IMG/VR virus record: IMGVR_UViG_3300042888_001115
Span: 75,067-100,044 of that record
Origin: a virus
DNA: 24,978 nt
Strand: one strand, 5' to 3'
Shown here: in pieces, positions 1 through 6,861 of the stretch
Layout of the letters: each line of letters opens with the position of its first letter
Numbering within the stretch: position 1 is the stretch's first letter
Translations under genes and position numbers: made by a program
The notes under the pieces: model-generated
Told to the model about the DNA's origin: nothing
Databases searched by the model: none
What the model saw: only the letters and a program-made list of their open reading frames with translations

Positions 1-29
1 AGATACTTAATATATTCGAAACTACCAAA

Positions 30-278
30 TTATTTGGTTGTTTTCTTTTTTGCACTAGTTGTAGGTACTTTAGCCGTTGCTTTTTTAACTTTAGCCTCAA
101 CTTCAGCTACTTTAACTTCAGCTACTTTTTTAACGTTTTTAACTTTGTTCAAATCGCTTCTTAAATTAGTTGCGGTATCTGGTGCTACTTTAGCTACGTC
201 TGATACAAATGAATCTACTTGTTTTTCTAATTCGGTTGCTTTTGCAAACAATCCTTTAATGAATGTAAATAATCCCAT
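30..278 (-). CDS. Small Lys/Ala/Val-rich protein, histone-tail-like
   Basis: 82 aa. A short hydrophobic start (MGLFTFIKGLF) is followed by an acidic-to-neutral helical stretch and a Lys/Ala/Val-rich C-terminal half with KKV, KVKKA and AKKKTTK runs, like bacterial H1-type tails. It could bind DNA or coat charged surfaces; I recognise no family. It is the last gene in the leftward run after the ferredoxin, but has its own AT-rich gap with a promoter-like box. Its 5' leader is almost identical to that of the Hc1-like gene at 3580-3762, suggesting both are expressed the same way. The stop codon sits in the loop of a weak 6-bp hairpin (24-38). Confidence 0.7.
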   Translation of the reverse strand: MGLFTFIKGLFAKATELEKQVDSFVSDVAKVAPDTATNLRSDLNKVKNVKKVAEVKVAEVEAKVKKATAKVPTTSAKKKTTK

Positions 279-315
279 AATTTTTGTTTTGTTTAATTAT
301 AAATATATCTTAAAG
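279..315 (-). promoter_or_regulatory. Putative promoter and A-rich leader
   Basis: On the sense strand this gap holds TATCTTTA and TATATTTATA followed by AAACAAAACAAAAATT directly before the ATG at 278. TAnnTTTA resembles the Bacteroidota sigma-factor -7 element TAnnTTTG. No convincing -33 box and no Shine-Dalgarno site were seen. The same TATTTATA box lies upstream of genes starting at 3523, 9378, 12307 and 23152. Confidence 0.4.
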
Positions 316-326
316 ATACGAAAGGT

Positions 327-644
327 TTATTGATTTTCCAAATATTTTAACCCAAAAAATGCGTAATTATCGATAACTGATTGACGCTCACCCATTTGTA
401 TAGCTATTTCCTCACTAGAAACAATGGCATCAACGGGACATTCCGGTAAACAAGCACTACAATCTATACATTCTATTGGATTTATGTATAATTGTTTACC
501 TTTCTTATCCTCATCACTCATTCCAATCGATTCTAATCCCATTCCTGTCGTATTTATCGGTCCATGTATACAATCCATAGGACAAACTTTTAAACACCCA
601 CCATCGATACAACTGATACAACTAGACGTAATTATAAAACTCAT
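327..644 (-). CDS. FdxA-type dicluster ferredoxin
   Basis: 105 aa. Cys9, Cys12, Cys17 and Cys21-Pro follow the CxxCxxxxCxxxCP pattern of seven-iron FdxA-type ferredoxins. Cys59, Cys62, Cys65 and Cys69-Pro give a second CxxCxxCxxxCP. The protein should therefore carry two Fe-S clusters, [3Fe-4S]/[4Fe-4S] or 2[4Fe-4S], and act as a cytoplasmic electron carrier. About 30 residues separate the two halves. It overlaps the cupin gene by 4 bp, so it is probably translationally coupled to a sugar-nucleotide cassette. No redox partner enzyme is in the window; the substrate reaction is unknown. The family call is strong, the role on a phage genome is inference. Confidence 0.92.
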   Translation of the reverse strand: MSFIITSSCISCIDGGCLKVCPMDCIHGPINTTGMGLESIGMSDEDKKGKQLYINPIECIDCSACLPECPVDAIVSSEEIAIQMGERQSVIDNYAFFGLKYLENQ

Positions 645-1003
645 AATATATCACCTTTGTATATTCTATAACTATCTGAATCAAAATGTTCCGTACTTAC
701 TTCAAATACTTCACCATCTTCTAATGCTATCAATTGATGTGGTTGTCCTGGATATTGAGTAACTACATCTCCTACCTTTAAAGTAGTTTCTTCGGTAATC
801 CCTCGTTCAGTATCTATCCATTTGTAAATAAAACTACCTTTGTTTACATACCAAGTTTCTTGTTTCAACATATGATAATGCATAGAGAACTTACATCCTT
901 CTTTAAACACTAATACTTTTCCACAATATTTTTCATCATTGTAGATTATTAATTCATGTCCCCAACCTTTTGGTATTTTACAACACTCCGTTACCTTTGC
1001 CAT
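641..1003 (-). CDS. Small single-domain cupin
   Basis: 120 aa, the size of a single cupin barrel. Metal-ligand pattern HxHxxxxE is present at His42, His44 and Glu49, and PGQPH supplies His89 in the second cupin motif. Similarity in style is to the cupin domain of mannose-6-phosphate isomerase/GDP-mannose pyrophosphorylase proteins and sugar-binding cupins, but the substrate cannot be read from the sequence. It overlaps the nucleotidyltransferase gene by 26 bp and the ferredoxin by 4 bp, which places it in a sugar-activation cassette. It could be a sugar isomerase/epimerase or a small-molecule binding protein. Confidence 0.85.
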   Translation of the reverse strand: MAKVTECCKIPKGWGHELIIYNDEKYCGKVLVFKEGCKFSMHYHMLKQETWYVNKGSFIYKWIDTERGITEETTLKVGDVVTQYPGQPHQLIALEDGEVFEVSTEHFDSDSYRIYKGDIL

Positions 1004-1394
1004 TATATAATTGATTTATAACATTAGTAGAACTGAATCCTTCCATTTTAGGAAAATATACAATTTCACCAACATATTCACTTCCTATAATTTTTTTACC
1101 TTTGTATTCCTCACCTATAACCATTATTGCAGGTCTCATGGTTTTGATAAGTGTTTCTAATTGCTCATCTGAATCAAATGCTACAACTCTATCTACATAT
1201 CTAATAGCCTCTAATAGTGTAATTCTACTTACTAAATTATTTATAGGTCTTTGTTCACCTTTTAATTCTTTAACTCGTTTATCACCATCAAGTCCTACGA
1301 TTAGGAAATCGCCTAAGTCGGCTGCTTTCTTTAAGAGCTGAACATGTCCTAAATGGACTATATCAAATGTTCCGTTTACCCAAACTTTTATCAT
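978..1394 (-). CDS. HldE/RfaE2-like sugar-phosphate nucleotidyltransferase
   Basis: 138 aa, one cytidylyltransferase-like Rossmann domain. GTFDIVHLGH (residues 8-17) is the nucleotide-binding signature, GEQRPI (46-51) matches the KGxxRPI motif of HldE, and SSTNVI (121-126) the C-terminal STT-type motif. The family transfers a nucleotidyl group to a sugar phosphate (HldE makes ADP-heptose) or to glycerol phosphate (TagD). The HldE-like RPI and late SST motifs favour a sugar phosphate. Neighbours are a HAD phosphatase upstream and a cupin downstream, all overlapping, as expected for a small activated-sugar pathway. No kinase or isomerase partner is visible here. Confidence 0.9.
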   Translation of the reverse strand: MIKVWVNGTFDIVHLGHVQLLKKAADLGDFLIVGLDGDKRVKELKGEQRPINNLVSRITLLEAIRYVDRVVAFDSDEQLETLIKTMRPAIMVIGEEYKGKKIIGSEYVGEIVYFPKMEGFSSTNVINQLYNGKGNGVL

Positions 1395-1759
1395 ATTGTA
1401 ATATTCCCAAAGCCTTCATCTCTTTTTACTGAGATTCCAATTGCTCTACTTACATCCGGTGTTAGTTTTTCACTATTATTAATTAAGTATCGTTCTTGTC
1501 TACCAATACCCATTAATAATTGATGATAACGAATACCAGCGGTTATCATTTGCATTTTAGTTATCAATTCTAAATCCCAAGGACGAGCCGTAGTTAATAC
1601 AATGTGATGGCCGGCTTCATACCATTCATTCATTTTTTCACTAACACCCGGTAGTACAGTCACTACATTTGGGTCTAAATCTTCAAATCTAACTTGCTCT
1701 ATTAAAGTACCATCTATATCAGAAAAGATGGTTTTATAATTATTATCAGTCTTCACCAT
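1391..1759 (-). CDS. HAD-family phosphatase, probably sugar-phosphate
   Basis: 122 aa, cytoplasmic, no cap insertion. Motif I is DIDGTL with Asp14 and Asp16; motif II is TTAR at 56-59. The usual acidic motif IV appears replaced by LINN, so activity may depend on unusual residues. The architecture resembles small HAD proteins of capsule and heptose pathways. It overlaps the nucleotidyltransferase by 4 bp (ATGA), so a GmhB-like role, removing a phosphate before nucleotidyl transfer, is plausible but not proven. Confidence 0.85.
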   Translation of the reverse strand: MVKTDNNYKTIFSDIDGTLIEQVRFEDLDPNVVTVLPGVSEKMNEWYEAGHHIVLTTARPWDLELITKMQMITAGIRYHQLLMGIGRQERYLINNSEKLTPDVSRAIGISVKRDEGFGNITI

Positions 1760-1985
1760 ATAATGAGAATGTTTTTATTGGTTCATCGTATTCTTTAACT
1801 TCAAACACACTAACTGTCCCATCTCTTGCATCTATAAAATATTGTGTATCACCATTAACTTGATAATACGCTTCTAATGCATCGGTAAGTGATGGATAAA
1901 TTGTTGTTTTTCTATCTGCAAATACCCATCTATCTCCAGGTGCAATTCTTTTAAGAACTACTATCGGGTTTGTTTCAGTTGCCAT
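1746..1985 (-). CDS. Hypothetical protein, 79 aa
   Basis: Soluble 79-aa protein with several predicted beta strands and the acidic C-terminus GED; no Cys, no signal peptide, no membrane segment. I recognise no family. It overlaps the HAD gene by 14 bp and begins 2 bp after the DUF4494 stop, so it belongs to the same transcript. Confidence 0.75.
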   Translation of the reverse strand: MATETNPIVVLKRIAPGDRWVFADRKTTIYPSLTDALEAYYQVNGDTQYFIDARDGTVSVFEVKEYDEPIKTFSLYGED

Positions 1986-1987
1986 AA

Positions 1988-2215
1988 TTATTCAGCGTTT
2001 ACTACTTCAATAATTTTACTTTCTTTAGCACCGGTTACTTCATAATCAACGTTAATCGCTGAATCTACGAATAATTTAACTACTCTAGCTTCTGCTTCGG
2101 TTACACTCATTGCATCTACTAAATAGTTTTCTTTTGTTTTCTTAATTTTAGATACACCTTTACCATTATCTACTTCGTGGTGCATCGTTACTTGTACTTC
2201 ATAATACTTTGCCAT
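1988..2215 (-). CDS. DUF4494-like protein
   Basis: 75 aa. The pattern YEVQVTMHHEV, then NYLVDAMSVTEAEARV, closely follows DUF4494, a small family common in Bacteroidota and their phages (YLVDALSFTEAEARI in typical members). This copy covers only the first repeat-like half of the longer bacterial members. Function is unknown. It is preceded by a promoter-like gap and an A-rich leader, and heads the run that leads into the nucleotide-sugar/ferredoxin cassette. Confidence 0.8.
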   Translation of the reverse strand: MAKYYEVQVTMHHEVDNGKGVSKIKKTKENYLVDAMSVTEAEARVVKLFVDSAINVDYEVTGAKESKIIEVVNAE

Positions 2216-2253
2216 AACTTTTATTTTTAGTTTGTTTATAAATTAAAGATACA
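2216..2253 (-). promoter_or_regulatory. Putative promoter and A-rich leader
   Basis: Sense strand contains TATCTTTAATTTATAAACAA then CTAAAAATAAAAGTT before the ATG at 2215. TATCTTTA fits the Bacteroidota TAnnTTTG -7 element except for the last base, and the same octamer precedes the gene at 30-278. No Shine-Dalgarno site. Confidence 0.35.
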
Positions 2254-2880
2254 TTAAATTTCTGAATCTTCCAAATCTTCTTCTATATTTTCTTCTTCAT
2301 CCTCATCACCCACTATACCCTGCTCCACATATTGACCATCTTTTGGTATTTTTCTTTTACCTATTAGTAGAAAGAAACAATTATAACATAGAAATCTTAG
2401 ATTTTCTAATTTATGGTTCTGCCAATTACCATCAAAGAAATCTAATAATAGGGGTGCTTTACCATCCGTTACTCTTACTTCCTCAAACCCACAACAGCTA
2501 CATTGTTCAGGAAACACATCATTTTTAATCAATCTCCTCTTTAGCTTATAGATAGGATAGTTCGGATGCATACCTTGTAGAATCTCACTTAAAGGGTATT
2601 TACCAACCGTCAGCTTTAATCTACGTTCAATAGGAACATTCGTAGGGTTATAATCAATTTCAAATATACCATACATCTTTGCATATTTTTTATATGTGTT
2701 GTATGATACACCCAATGTCCTTGCCGTATCTTTTGCCGAACGAGACCTACCTTGTGCTTCCGTAATTTCGGCTGCTAATAATTGTCTACTACCTAATCCT
2801 CTTTTTAATGTTCCCCTAGATGAGTTATCTACTTTTTTATATGTTTCATCTAAATTGGGAAAGAAACCTTCATTTTCCAT
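2254..2880 (-). CDS. HTH plus degenerate HNH zinc-finger protein
   Basis: 208 aa. Residues about 46-75 form a helix-turn-helix (SAKDTARTLGVSYNTYKKYA). Residues 127-168 have the frame of an HNH nuclease: CxxC at 127/130, PLLLDFFDGN at 143-152, LENLRFLCYNC ending at 168. The His pair expected in the HHIDGN-type motif is Asp147-Phe148, and the terminal CH is Cys168-Phe169, so the catalytic histidines are absent. An acidic tail (191-208) follows. Most likely a zinc-stabilised DNA-binding protein or regulator derived from an HNH endonuclease, rather than an active nuclease. It starts 4 bp after the NUC1 nuclease stop. Confidence 0.8.
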   Translation of the reverse strand: MENEGFFPNLDETYKKVDNSSRGTLKRGLGSRQLLAAEITEAQGRSRSAKDTARTLGVSYNTYKKYAKMYGIFEIDYNPTNVPIERRLKLTVGKYPLSEILQGMHPNYPIYKLKRRLIKNDVFPEQCSCCGFEEVRVTDGKAPLLLDFFDGNWQNHKLENLRFLCYNCFFLLIGKRKIPKDGQYVEQGIVGDEDEEENIEEDLEDSEI

Positions 2881-2884
2881 AAAC

Positions 2885-3523
2885 TTATTTAAACTTCAAC
2901 CCAGTCAATTTTTCTATATCAACTAATTCAACTTTGTTATTATATATTCCATCGGGTTTAGATTGGTCATTCTCAAATAAGAAAGCCATCCATTCATTTG
3001 ATTTTTTATAGTAAACCACTTTCCAACATTGTTTTGGAACTGATACTTTACCTATCTTTTTTATCTCTCCCACATTACCTGCCCATATATGAACCGAATC
3101 ATCTTTCACTGCCCACTCTCTAGTCATTACTTCTAATGATTTCCAATCTCCTGCATTTAGTCTATGTGTTTGTGCCGACATATTACTCATATAGAACGAT
3201 TCAATTTGAACACCTGCCGTTTGACATTGATTGGATGCTGCAGGACTCATATGTCCTCTATCATATCCACTACCTACATAGTCTGCTTTAATATCGGTTT
3301 CAAGTATTGCTTGTGGGTCTGGCTGAAATGCATCTCTTCTAGGTAATGGATTTGGACAACCAACTTTTGCTTTAGTTTCCCACCACTCTACCATTACTGG
3401 ATATTTTTTTGACTTACTAAAATGTGATGTATAGTTTGTATGTTTCAAAATAACTACATCTTGTGCTCTACCACCTATTGCAAAAAATACACAAATCGTA
3501 ACAAGTAATACTAATTTTTTCAT
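2885..3523 (-). CDS. Secreted DNA/RNA non-specific endonuclease (NUC1 type)
   Basis: 212 aa. A Sec signal peptide covers residues 1-20 (hydrophobic LLVTICVFFAI, GRA before Gln21). The beta-beta-alpha-metal nuclease signature DRGHMSPA lies at 88-95, with His91 the expected general base, followed by the conserved FYMSNMSAQ, LNAGDW and LE pattern that supplies the metal-binding Asn. The family (Serratia nuclease, EndoG) cleaves DNA and RNA without sequence preference using Mg. The signal peptide sends it to the periplasm or outside. It has its own promoter-like box and lies just after a terminator, so it starts a separate transcript that includes the HTH/HNH protein. Confidence 0.93.
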   Translation of the reverse strand: MKKLVLLVTICVFFAIGGRAQDVVILKHTNYTSHFSKSKKYPVMVEWWETKAKVGCPNPLPRRDAFQPDPQAILETDIKADYVGSGYDRGHMSPAASNQCQTAGVQIESFYMSNMSAQTHRLNAGDWKSLEVMTREWAVKDDSVHIWAGNVGEIKKIGKVSVPKQCWKVVYYKKSNEWMAFLFENDQSKPDGIYNNKVELVDIEKLTGLKFK

Positions 3524-3540
3524 ACATATAAATATATACG
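3524..3540 (-). promoter_or_regulatory. Putative promoter very close to the start codon
   Basis: Sense strand reads CGTATATATTTATATGT then ATG at 3523. The TATTTATA core (3527-3534) ends only 3 nt before the start codon, so if TATATTTA is the -7 element the transcript would be leaderless or nearly so. It lies directly downstream of the 3545-3573 terminator, as expected for a new transcription unit. Confidence 0.4.
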
Positions 3541-3544
3541 AATA

Positions 3545-3573
3545 TAAAAAACCCCCACTTTTAAGGTGAGGGT
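3545..3573 (-). terminator. Rho-independent terminator
   Basis: On the sense strand ACCCTCAC (3573-3566), a 7-nt loop, then GTGGGGGT (3558-3551) form an 8-bp stem with one G-T wobble, followed by a run of T. It follows the stop of the Hc1-like gene by 6 bases and precedes the nuclease gene. Confidence 0.9.
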
Positions 3574-3579
3574 GTTTTA

Positions 3580-3762
3580 TTAGTTTGAACTTTTAGTTTC
3601 TTCTACCGAAGCTTGTCTATAATCAGTTACTAATTTCTTTAAGTCACCGATTGCAGTTCTTGCATTCTTTTGAGATACTTTTGTTGTCTTGTTGTGTTCT
3701 TCTTCAAATTTTAGAAACAATGATTTGATTGCTTCAAAAATTTCTTCTTTTTTACTTGCCAT
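3580..3762 (-). CDS. Hc1-like histone H1 family protein
   Basis: 60 aa, highly charged and helical. Spacing of EEIFEAIKSLFLKFEEEHNK, ARTAIGDLKKL and YR matches the short Bacteroidota histone H1 (Hc1) proteins, which run ELKxLVxxxExDFEKFY, Rxx(M)xDLKxL, I/YR. Those condense DNA non-specifically. A phage copy could compact phage DNA or modulate the host nucleoid. It ends its transcript (terminator at 3545-3573) and has an A-rich leader nearly identical to that of 30-278, suggesting shared strong translation. Confidence 0.75.
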   Translation of the reverse strand: MASKKEEIFEAIKSLFLKFEEEHNKTTKVSQKNARTAIGDLKKLVTDYRQASVEETKSSN

Positions 3763-3783
3763 AATTTTTGGTTTTGTTTATTA
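3763..3783 (-). promoter_or_regulatory. A-rich translation leader
   Basis: Sense strand TAAACAAAACCAAAAATT immediately before ATG at 3762; it differs by one base from the leader of the gene starting at 278 (AAACAAAACAAAAATT). No Shine-Dalgarno; such unstructured A-rich leaders are typical of Bacteroidota initiation. Confidence 0.4.
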
Positions 3784-4086
3784 ATTGTTTTTAATATCCC
3801 AATACACCTGTCTAACCTTAGCTCCTAATTCAGCATCGTTGGGTGTATCTAAAATTGTTCTACTATTTATTGTAATAAGATTTCTATCTTCACCTAAATA
3901 ACATTCTCTACATAATTGTCCTGCTCCATCTACATAACCATATCTAAAATCTACATGTGTTGATTTTAATATTGTAGTTTCTTTACTACACATTATACAA
4001 TCTTCGTATAATTTATGAACTGAATCATAACTGCCACCCATATCTGTTCCTACTGAATTTTGCGTTTCCATATTATTCTGTTTCAT
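3781..4086 (-). CDS. Small CxxC zinc-ribbon protein
   Basis: 101 aa. Cys30/Cys33 (CIMC) and Cys59/Cys62 (CREC), 26 residues apart, form a probable zinc ribbon; no other domain is recognised. The first Met (4086) overlaps the upstream gene by 14 bp; the in-frame Met6 at 4071 would begin 1 nt after the upstream TAA and is an equally good start. Function unknown; such short ribbons are common as phage regulators. Confidence 0.75.
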   Translation of the reverse strand: MKQNNMETQNSVGTDMGGSYDSVHKLYEDCIMCSKETTILKSTHVDFRYGYVDGAGQLCRECYLGEDRNLITINSRTILDTPNDAELGAKVRQVYWDIKNN

Positions 4087-4390
4087 TTGTTAAAAAATCA
4101 TTGAATTGTTTTGCTGCTTTTGGATTTACTTCCTCTAAATTTTGTAAACTTATTTCATATCTACCTAATGTATTATTGGAAATAAATGCCTCATCATGTA
4201 ATGAATCAATTAAATTTGTTAATGAATCGATATATTTTGCTTTTTCAATATCACCACCTTCTAAAAAACCAGGTGATATTGTATTTAATTCATTCTTTAA
4301 TTTTTCATTTTGTTCTCTATATCCATAGACGGTATATAGTAATGCTAATAATGTTCCTGCTGTCAATAATGGTCCAAAGAATTTTTTCAT
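4073..4390 (-). CDS. Membrane-anchored coiled-coil protein
   Basis: 105 aa. Residues 1-23 form one N-terminal membrane segment (FFGPLLTAGTLLALLYTVYG), followed by a polar helical region (REQNEKLKNEL, then IDSLTNLIDSLHDE) likely to form a coiled coil facing the periplasm. This is the layout of an inner-membrane spanin or an anchored scaffold, but there is no sequence-level recognition. Starts 1 nt after the 47-aa membrane gene. Confidence 0.7.
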   Translation of the reverse strand: MKKFFGPLLTAGTLLALLYTVYGYREQNEKLKNELNTISPGFLEGGDIEKAKYIDSLTNLIDSLHDEAFISNNTLGRYEISLQNLEEVNPKAAKQFNDFLTNETE

Positions 4391-4391
4391 A

Positions 4392-4535
4392 TTATTTCTG
4401 TTTACGTTTAAATAAATCTTTTAATTTTTTTGCGGGCATAATTATATTTTCATTTTGGTCTACTAATGGTGCTCTCCAAATTTCAAATGCCATCCATAAT
4501 GCAGTTCCTATTATACCTATTGCGAAATATTCCAT
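4392..4535 (-). CDS. 47-aa single-pass membrane protein
   Basis: Short ORF from ATG at 4535 to TAA at 4392, translating as MEYFAIGIIGTALWMAFEIW..., with an N-terminal hydrophobic helix (residues 3-20) and a basic C-terminus (AKKLKDLFKRKQK). It fills the otherwise empty space between two genes, ends 1 nt before the next ATG and starts 2 nt after the preceding stop, which supports it as real. Topology is likely N-out, C-in. Holin-like size, but function unknown. Confidence 0.7.
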   Translation of the reverse strand: MEYFAIGIIGTALWMAFEIWRAPLVDQNENIIMPAKKLKDLFKRKQK

Positions 4536-4537
4536 AA

Positions 4538-4837
4538 TTATATTTTAAATTTCCAAAATTGATACCATTTCTTTTTTGGGGGCGGCGTGCATAAACTAAA
4601 TGGATTATCCCCAAATGATACTGAATCTAAATACTTTGTCGATATCATATTTAAAAATACCTCATGGTACTTTTCAGGTATAGTATCAAAGTCTGCTTCA
4701 ATCTTTATATCTAAACTAATAGCCCCATCATTTGGTGTAATTAACTTTAAGCTATTCTGTACACTTACTATACTAGCGGTCTTAATATTAATATTACTAC
4801 CCCCACCTAAATAAATGTCCGTTTCTTTTTTACTCAT
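4538..4837 (-). CDS. Hypothetical protein, 99 aa
   Basis: Soluble, beta-rich 99-aa protein starting MSKKETDIYLGGGSNINIK and ending in a Pro/Lys/Trp-rich tail (PPPKKKWYQFWKF). The tail may be a short amphipathic or interaction segment. No family recognised. It begins a compact group after a 37-bp AT-rich gap in which GTATATTTAAG is the only promoter-like element. Confidence 0.65.
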   Translation of the reverse strand: MSKKETDIYLGGGSNINIKTASIVSVQNSLKLITPNDGAISLDIKIEADFDTIPEKYHEVFLNMISTKYLDSVSFGDNPFSLCTPPPKKKWYQFWKFKI

Positions 4838-4874
4838 AATTCTTAATTATACTTAAATATACTACTAAGTTTTG

Positions 4875-5219
4875 TTATTTCCAAAAAATACTTACTAAAA
4901 TTATAGATACGGCTAACATACATTGTACCAATACTTTAAGTGTAAATGGTTGATGAAAGTGATATGGATATAATATCATCCCCACAAATACCCCAGTAAC
5001 AAAGAATAAAAATCTATTACTCCACATACTACCGGCAAATCCAGCTACACCATATTCGGATGCTTTAATCCAAAGAAAAGTACATACAACTGCTAATAGA
5101 TAAGGTATTGGTGATTTAATCCAATTTGGTGTTTTAAATTGCCAATACATAATATACCAATGTCCAAACCCACCTGCCATAAATAACAGGAATGATTGTA
5201 AAATTTTAATTAAATTCAT
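4875..5219 (-). CDS. Four-helix integral membrane protein
   Basis: 114 aa with four predicted transmembrane segments near 5-24, 36-53, 67-84 and 93-113. Size and topology recall small DMT/SMR-type proteins (DUF486-like), but the characteristic SMR Glu is not evident, so that remains a guess. It starts directly before the stop of the sulfotransferase-like gene and may be co-translated. Confidence 0.7.
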   Translation of the reverse strand: MNLIKILQSFLLFMAGGFGHWYIMYWQFKTPNWIKSPIPYLLAVVCTFLWIKASEYGVAGFAGSMWSNRFLFFVTGVFVGMILYPYHFHQPFTLKVLVQCMLAVSIILVSIFWK

Positions 5220-6023
5220 TTATTTTCTTTTTATAAATATTGAAATACAATTACCCAATTCCGCATACAAATTAGTTATTTTACTTACTATAAAATCAGA
5301 ATATTTAAACCCTAATATTTTATTATAATATTCAGTATCATTTCCTATTATTGGTTCTAATATTTTCCATTTTTTTTTAAAATCTGTTTTTAATAATTCT
5401 GCTATTTGATTTTTCGTATAATATTTTTCAAATAAATAATTATTTTTATTAAATATTACATCATGCATTCCCAACTCATTCTTAATCAAATCAGATAAAC
5501 ACTCTAATTTAATAAATGTTACTTTATTAAAAAATTCATAATTTGTTATAAGATTGGTATAAAGCGATTCAAATTTTGGATAATAATGAGAAAACATTCC
5601 ATTTGTATTTTGTGTATTATTTTTAAAATGAATAGGTTTGGCTAAATCGTCTATCATTTTTTTTAGTATATCATATTTTAATATATCTTCTTTTTCTTTA
5701 ACTCTTATATAAAAATTATTAATTTGTGTTTTCACTTGATTATCAGGATGTGTATCGGTAAGACCATTATGTTCAGTTAATACGGCAGATAAGAAATGCT
5801 GCATAGGTTCTCTGATTATCCAGTATATTTTATCTACCTTATTTATGATATCTGAATCTCTATAATCGTATGATATAAATTTAGAAGAATCTGATAAAAA
5901 TCTACTACCACATTTATTAGATGTTATTATTAACGTATTTTCAAATATAAAAAATTTAGTACCCGCTGAATCAAATATTTCCATTATATCAACTAGCTTA
6001 TTGTCTAAACTATTAGATGCCAT
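5220..6023 (-). CDS. Sulfotransferase-like protein
   Basis: 267 aa. TSNKCGSRFL (34-43) occupies the position of the PAPS 5'-phosphosulfate loop and IIREPMQHFLSA (69-80) matches the 3'-phosphate motif RxPxxRFxSA of carbohydrate sulfotransferases. The spacing fits the Sulfotransfer_2-like group; the rest is divergent and Asn/Lys/Ile-rich. The likely reaction is sulfate transfer from PAPS to a glycan, though the enzyme may be altered. It overlaps the first SGNH hydrolase gene by 11 bp, consistent with a glycan-modification set. Confidence 0.7.
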   Translation of the reverse strand: MASNSLDNKLVDIMEIFDSAGTKFFIFENTLIITSNKCGSRFLSDSSKFISYDYRDSDIINKVDKIYWIIREPMQHFLSAVLTEHNGLTDTHPDNQVKTQINNFYIRVKEKEDILKYDILKKMIDDLAKPIHFKNNTQNTNGMFSHYYPKFESLYTNLITNYEFFNKVTFIKLECLSDLIKNELGMHDVIFNKNNYLFEKYYTKNQIAELLKTDFKKKWKILEPIIGNDTEYYNKILGFKYSDFIVSKITNLYAELGNCISIFIKRK

Positions 6024-6861
6024 ACTTGTTGTTTATATTTTCAATAATTTGTTTAGCAATAAGTCTAGAACCTCTAATTGAATTATGCTCATCCACCTCT
6101 ACTGAATTTGTATCTTTTGTGATTGTTGCTTTTTCATAATCTCTGTAATATTCTAACAACGATTTTATATCTGCTTTATCACTATGTGTAAATGTTATAG
6201 TATTTGGTAGTATTAATTTGTCAATTACATCTTTAATCTTATTTTCACCTACATATTTTAATGTAGTTTCATTTAATTGTTCTATCGGAAATTCATCTAA
6301 TAAAATTAAATATTCACCACCATTTTGTTTAATATAGGATATAACGCCAATCAATGAATGTAAATCTTCTAAAAAAGCTATATCAGATGCAAAGAAGTTT
6401 GGTGCAAATTCATTAATTAATACTCTATGAATATACGGGTCCATACTATCGTAGTTATCAAAATTTGCCGTATAATTTACATATCGTTTTTGTAATTCAA
6501 TATACATTTCACGTCTAACTCCAATCGGCCACTCTAATATGAATAAAGTATCTTTAACTAATTCATTATTATTTAGCATCCAATTCATTGTTTTACGAAC
6601 TGCTCTTTGTAATGAACCACCATATATCGATTCATCTATTACATTGATACCATAATGTTCTTTTAATCTACCACCAATGTTAAATTTTTGCCTAACCCAA
6701 TCGTAATTATTAAATGGTGTTTTTCCGTTATAATGTACAGGATGTGATGTATCTATATCGTTTGTTTCTTCAAAAAATTGGAATGTATTTGGATTAGAAT
6801 GTCCCATGCCCCACATAAACGAACAACCATTGAGATATATTTGTTTAAATTTAAATGACAT
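6013..6861 (-). CDS. SGNH/GDSL-like hydrolase, divergent
   Basis: 282 aa. NGCSFMWG (11-18) is a block I variant with Ser14 as nucleophile; the end has DEHNSIRGSRLIAKQI with Asp257/His259 and the helix typical of block V. Spacing between Asp and His is DxH rather than the usual DxxH. Family members deacetylate or acylate sugars. It overlaps a second SGNH gene by 11 bp. No signal peptide, so it would act in the cytoplasm or in the virion. Confidence 0.75.
   Translation of the reverse strand: MSFKFKQIYLNGCSFMWGMGHSNPNTFQFFEETNDIDTSHPVHYNGKTPFNNYDWVRQKFNIGGRLKEHYGINVIDESIYGGSLQRAVRKTMNWMLNNNELVKDTLFILEWPIGVRREMYIELQKRYVNYTANFDNYDSMDPYIHRVLINEFAPNFFASDIAFLEDLHSLIGVISYIKQNGGEYLILLDEFPIEQLNETTLKYVGENKIKDVIDKLILPNTITFTHSDKADIKSLLEYYRDYEKATITKDTNSVEVDEHNSIRGSRLIAKQIIENINNKYGI

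Noticed and set aside
24-38. ACCAAA-TTA-TTTGGT hairpin at the end of gene 30-278
   Set aside because: Only 6 bp, AT-rich, no T run after it, and it contains the stop codon; too weak to call a terminator.
298-305. TATAAATA on the plus strand as a T4 late promoter
   Set aside because: It would drive transcription to the right, where no plus-strand gene exists; the minus-strand TATATTTA reading fits the gene direction.
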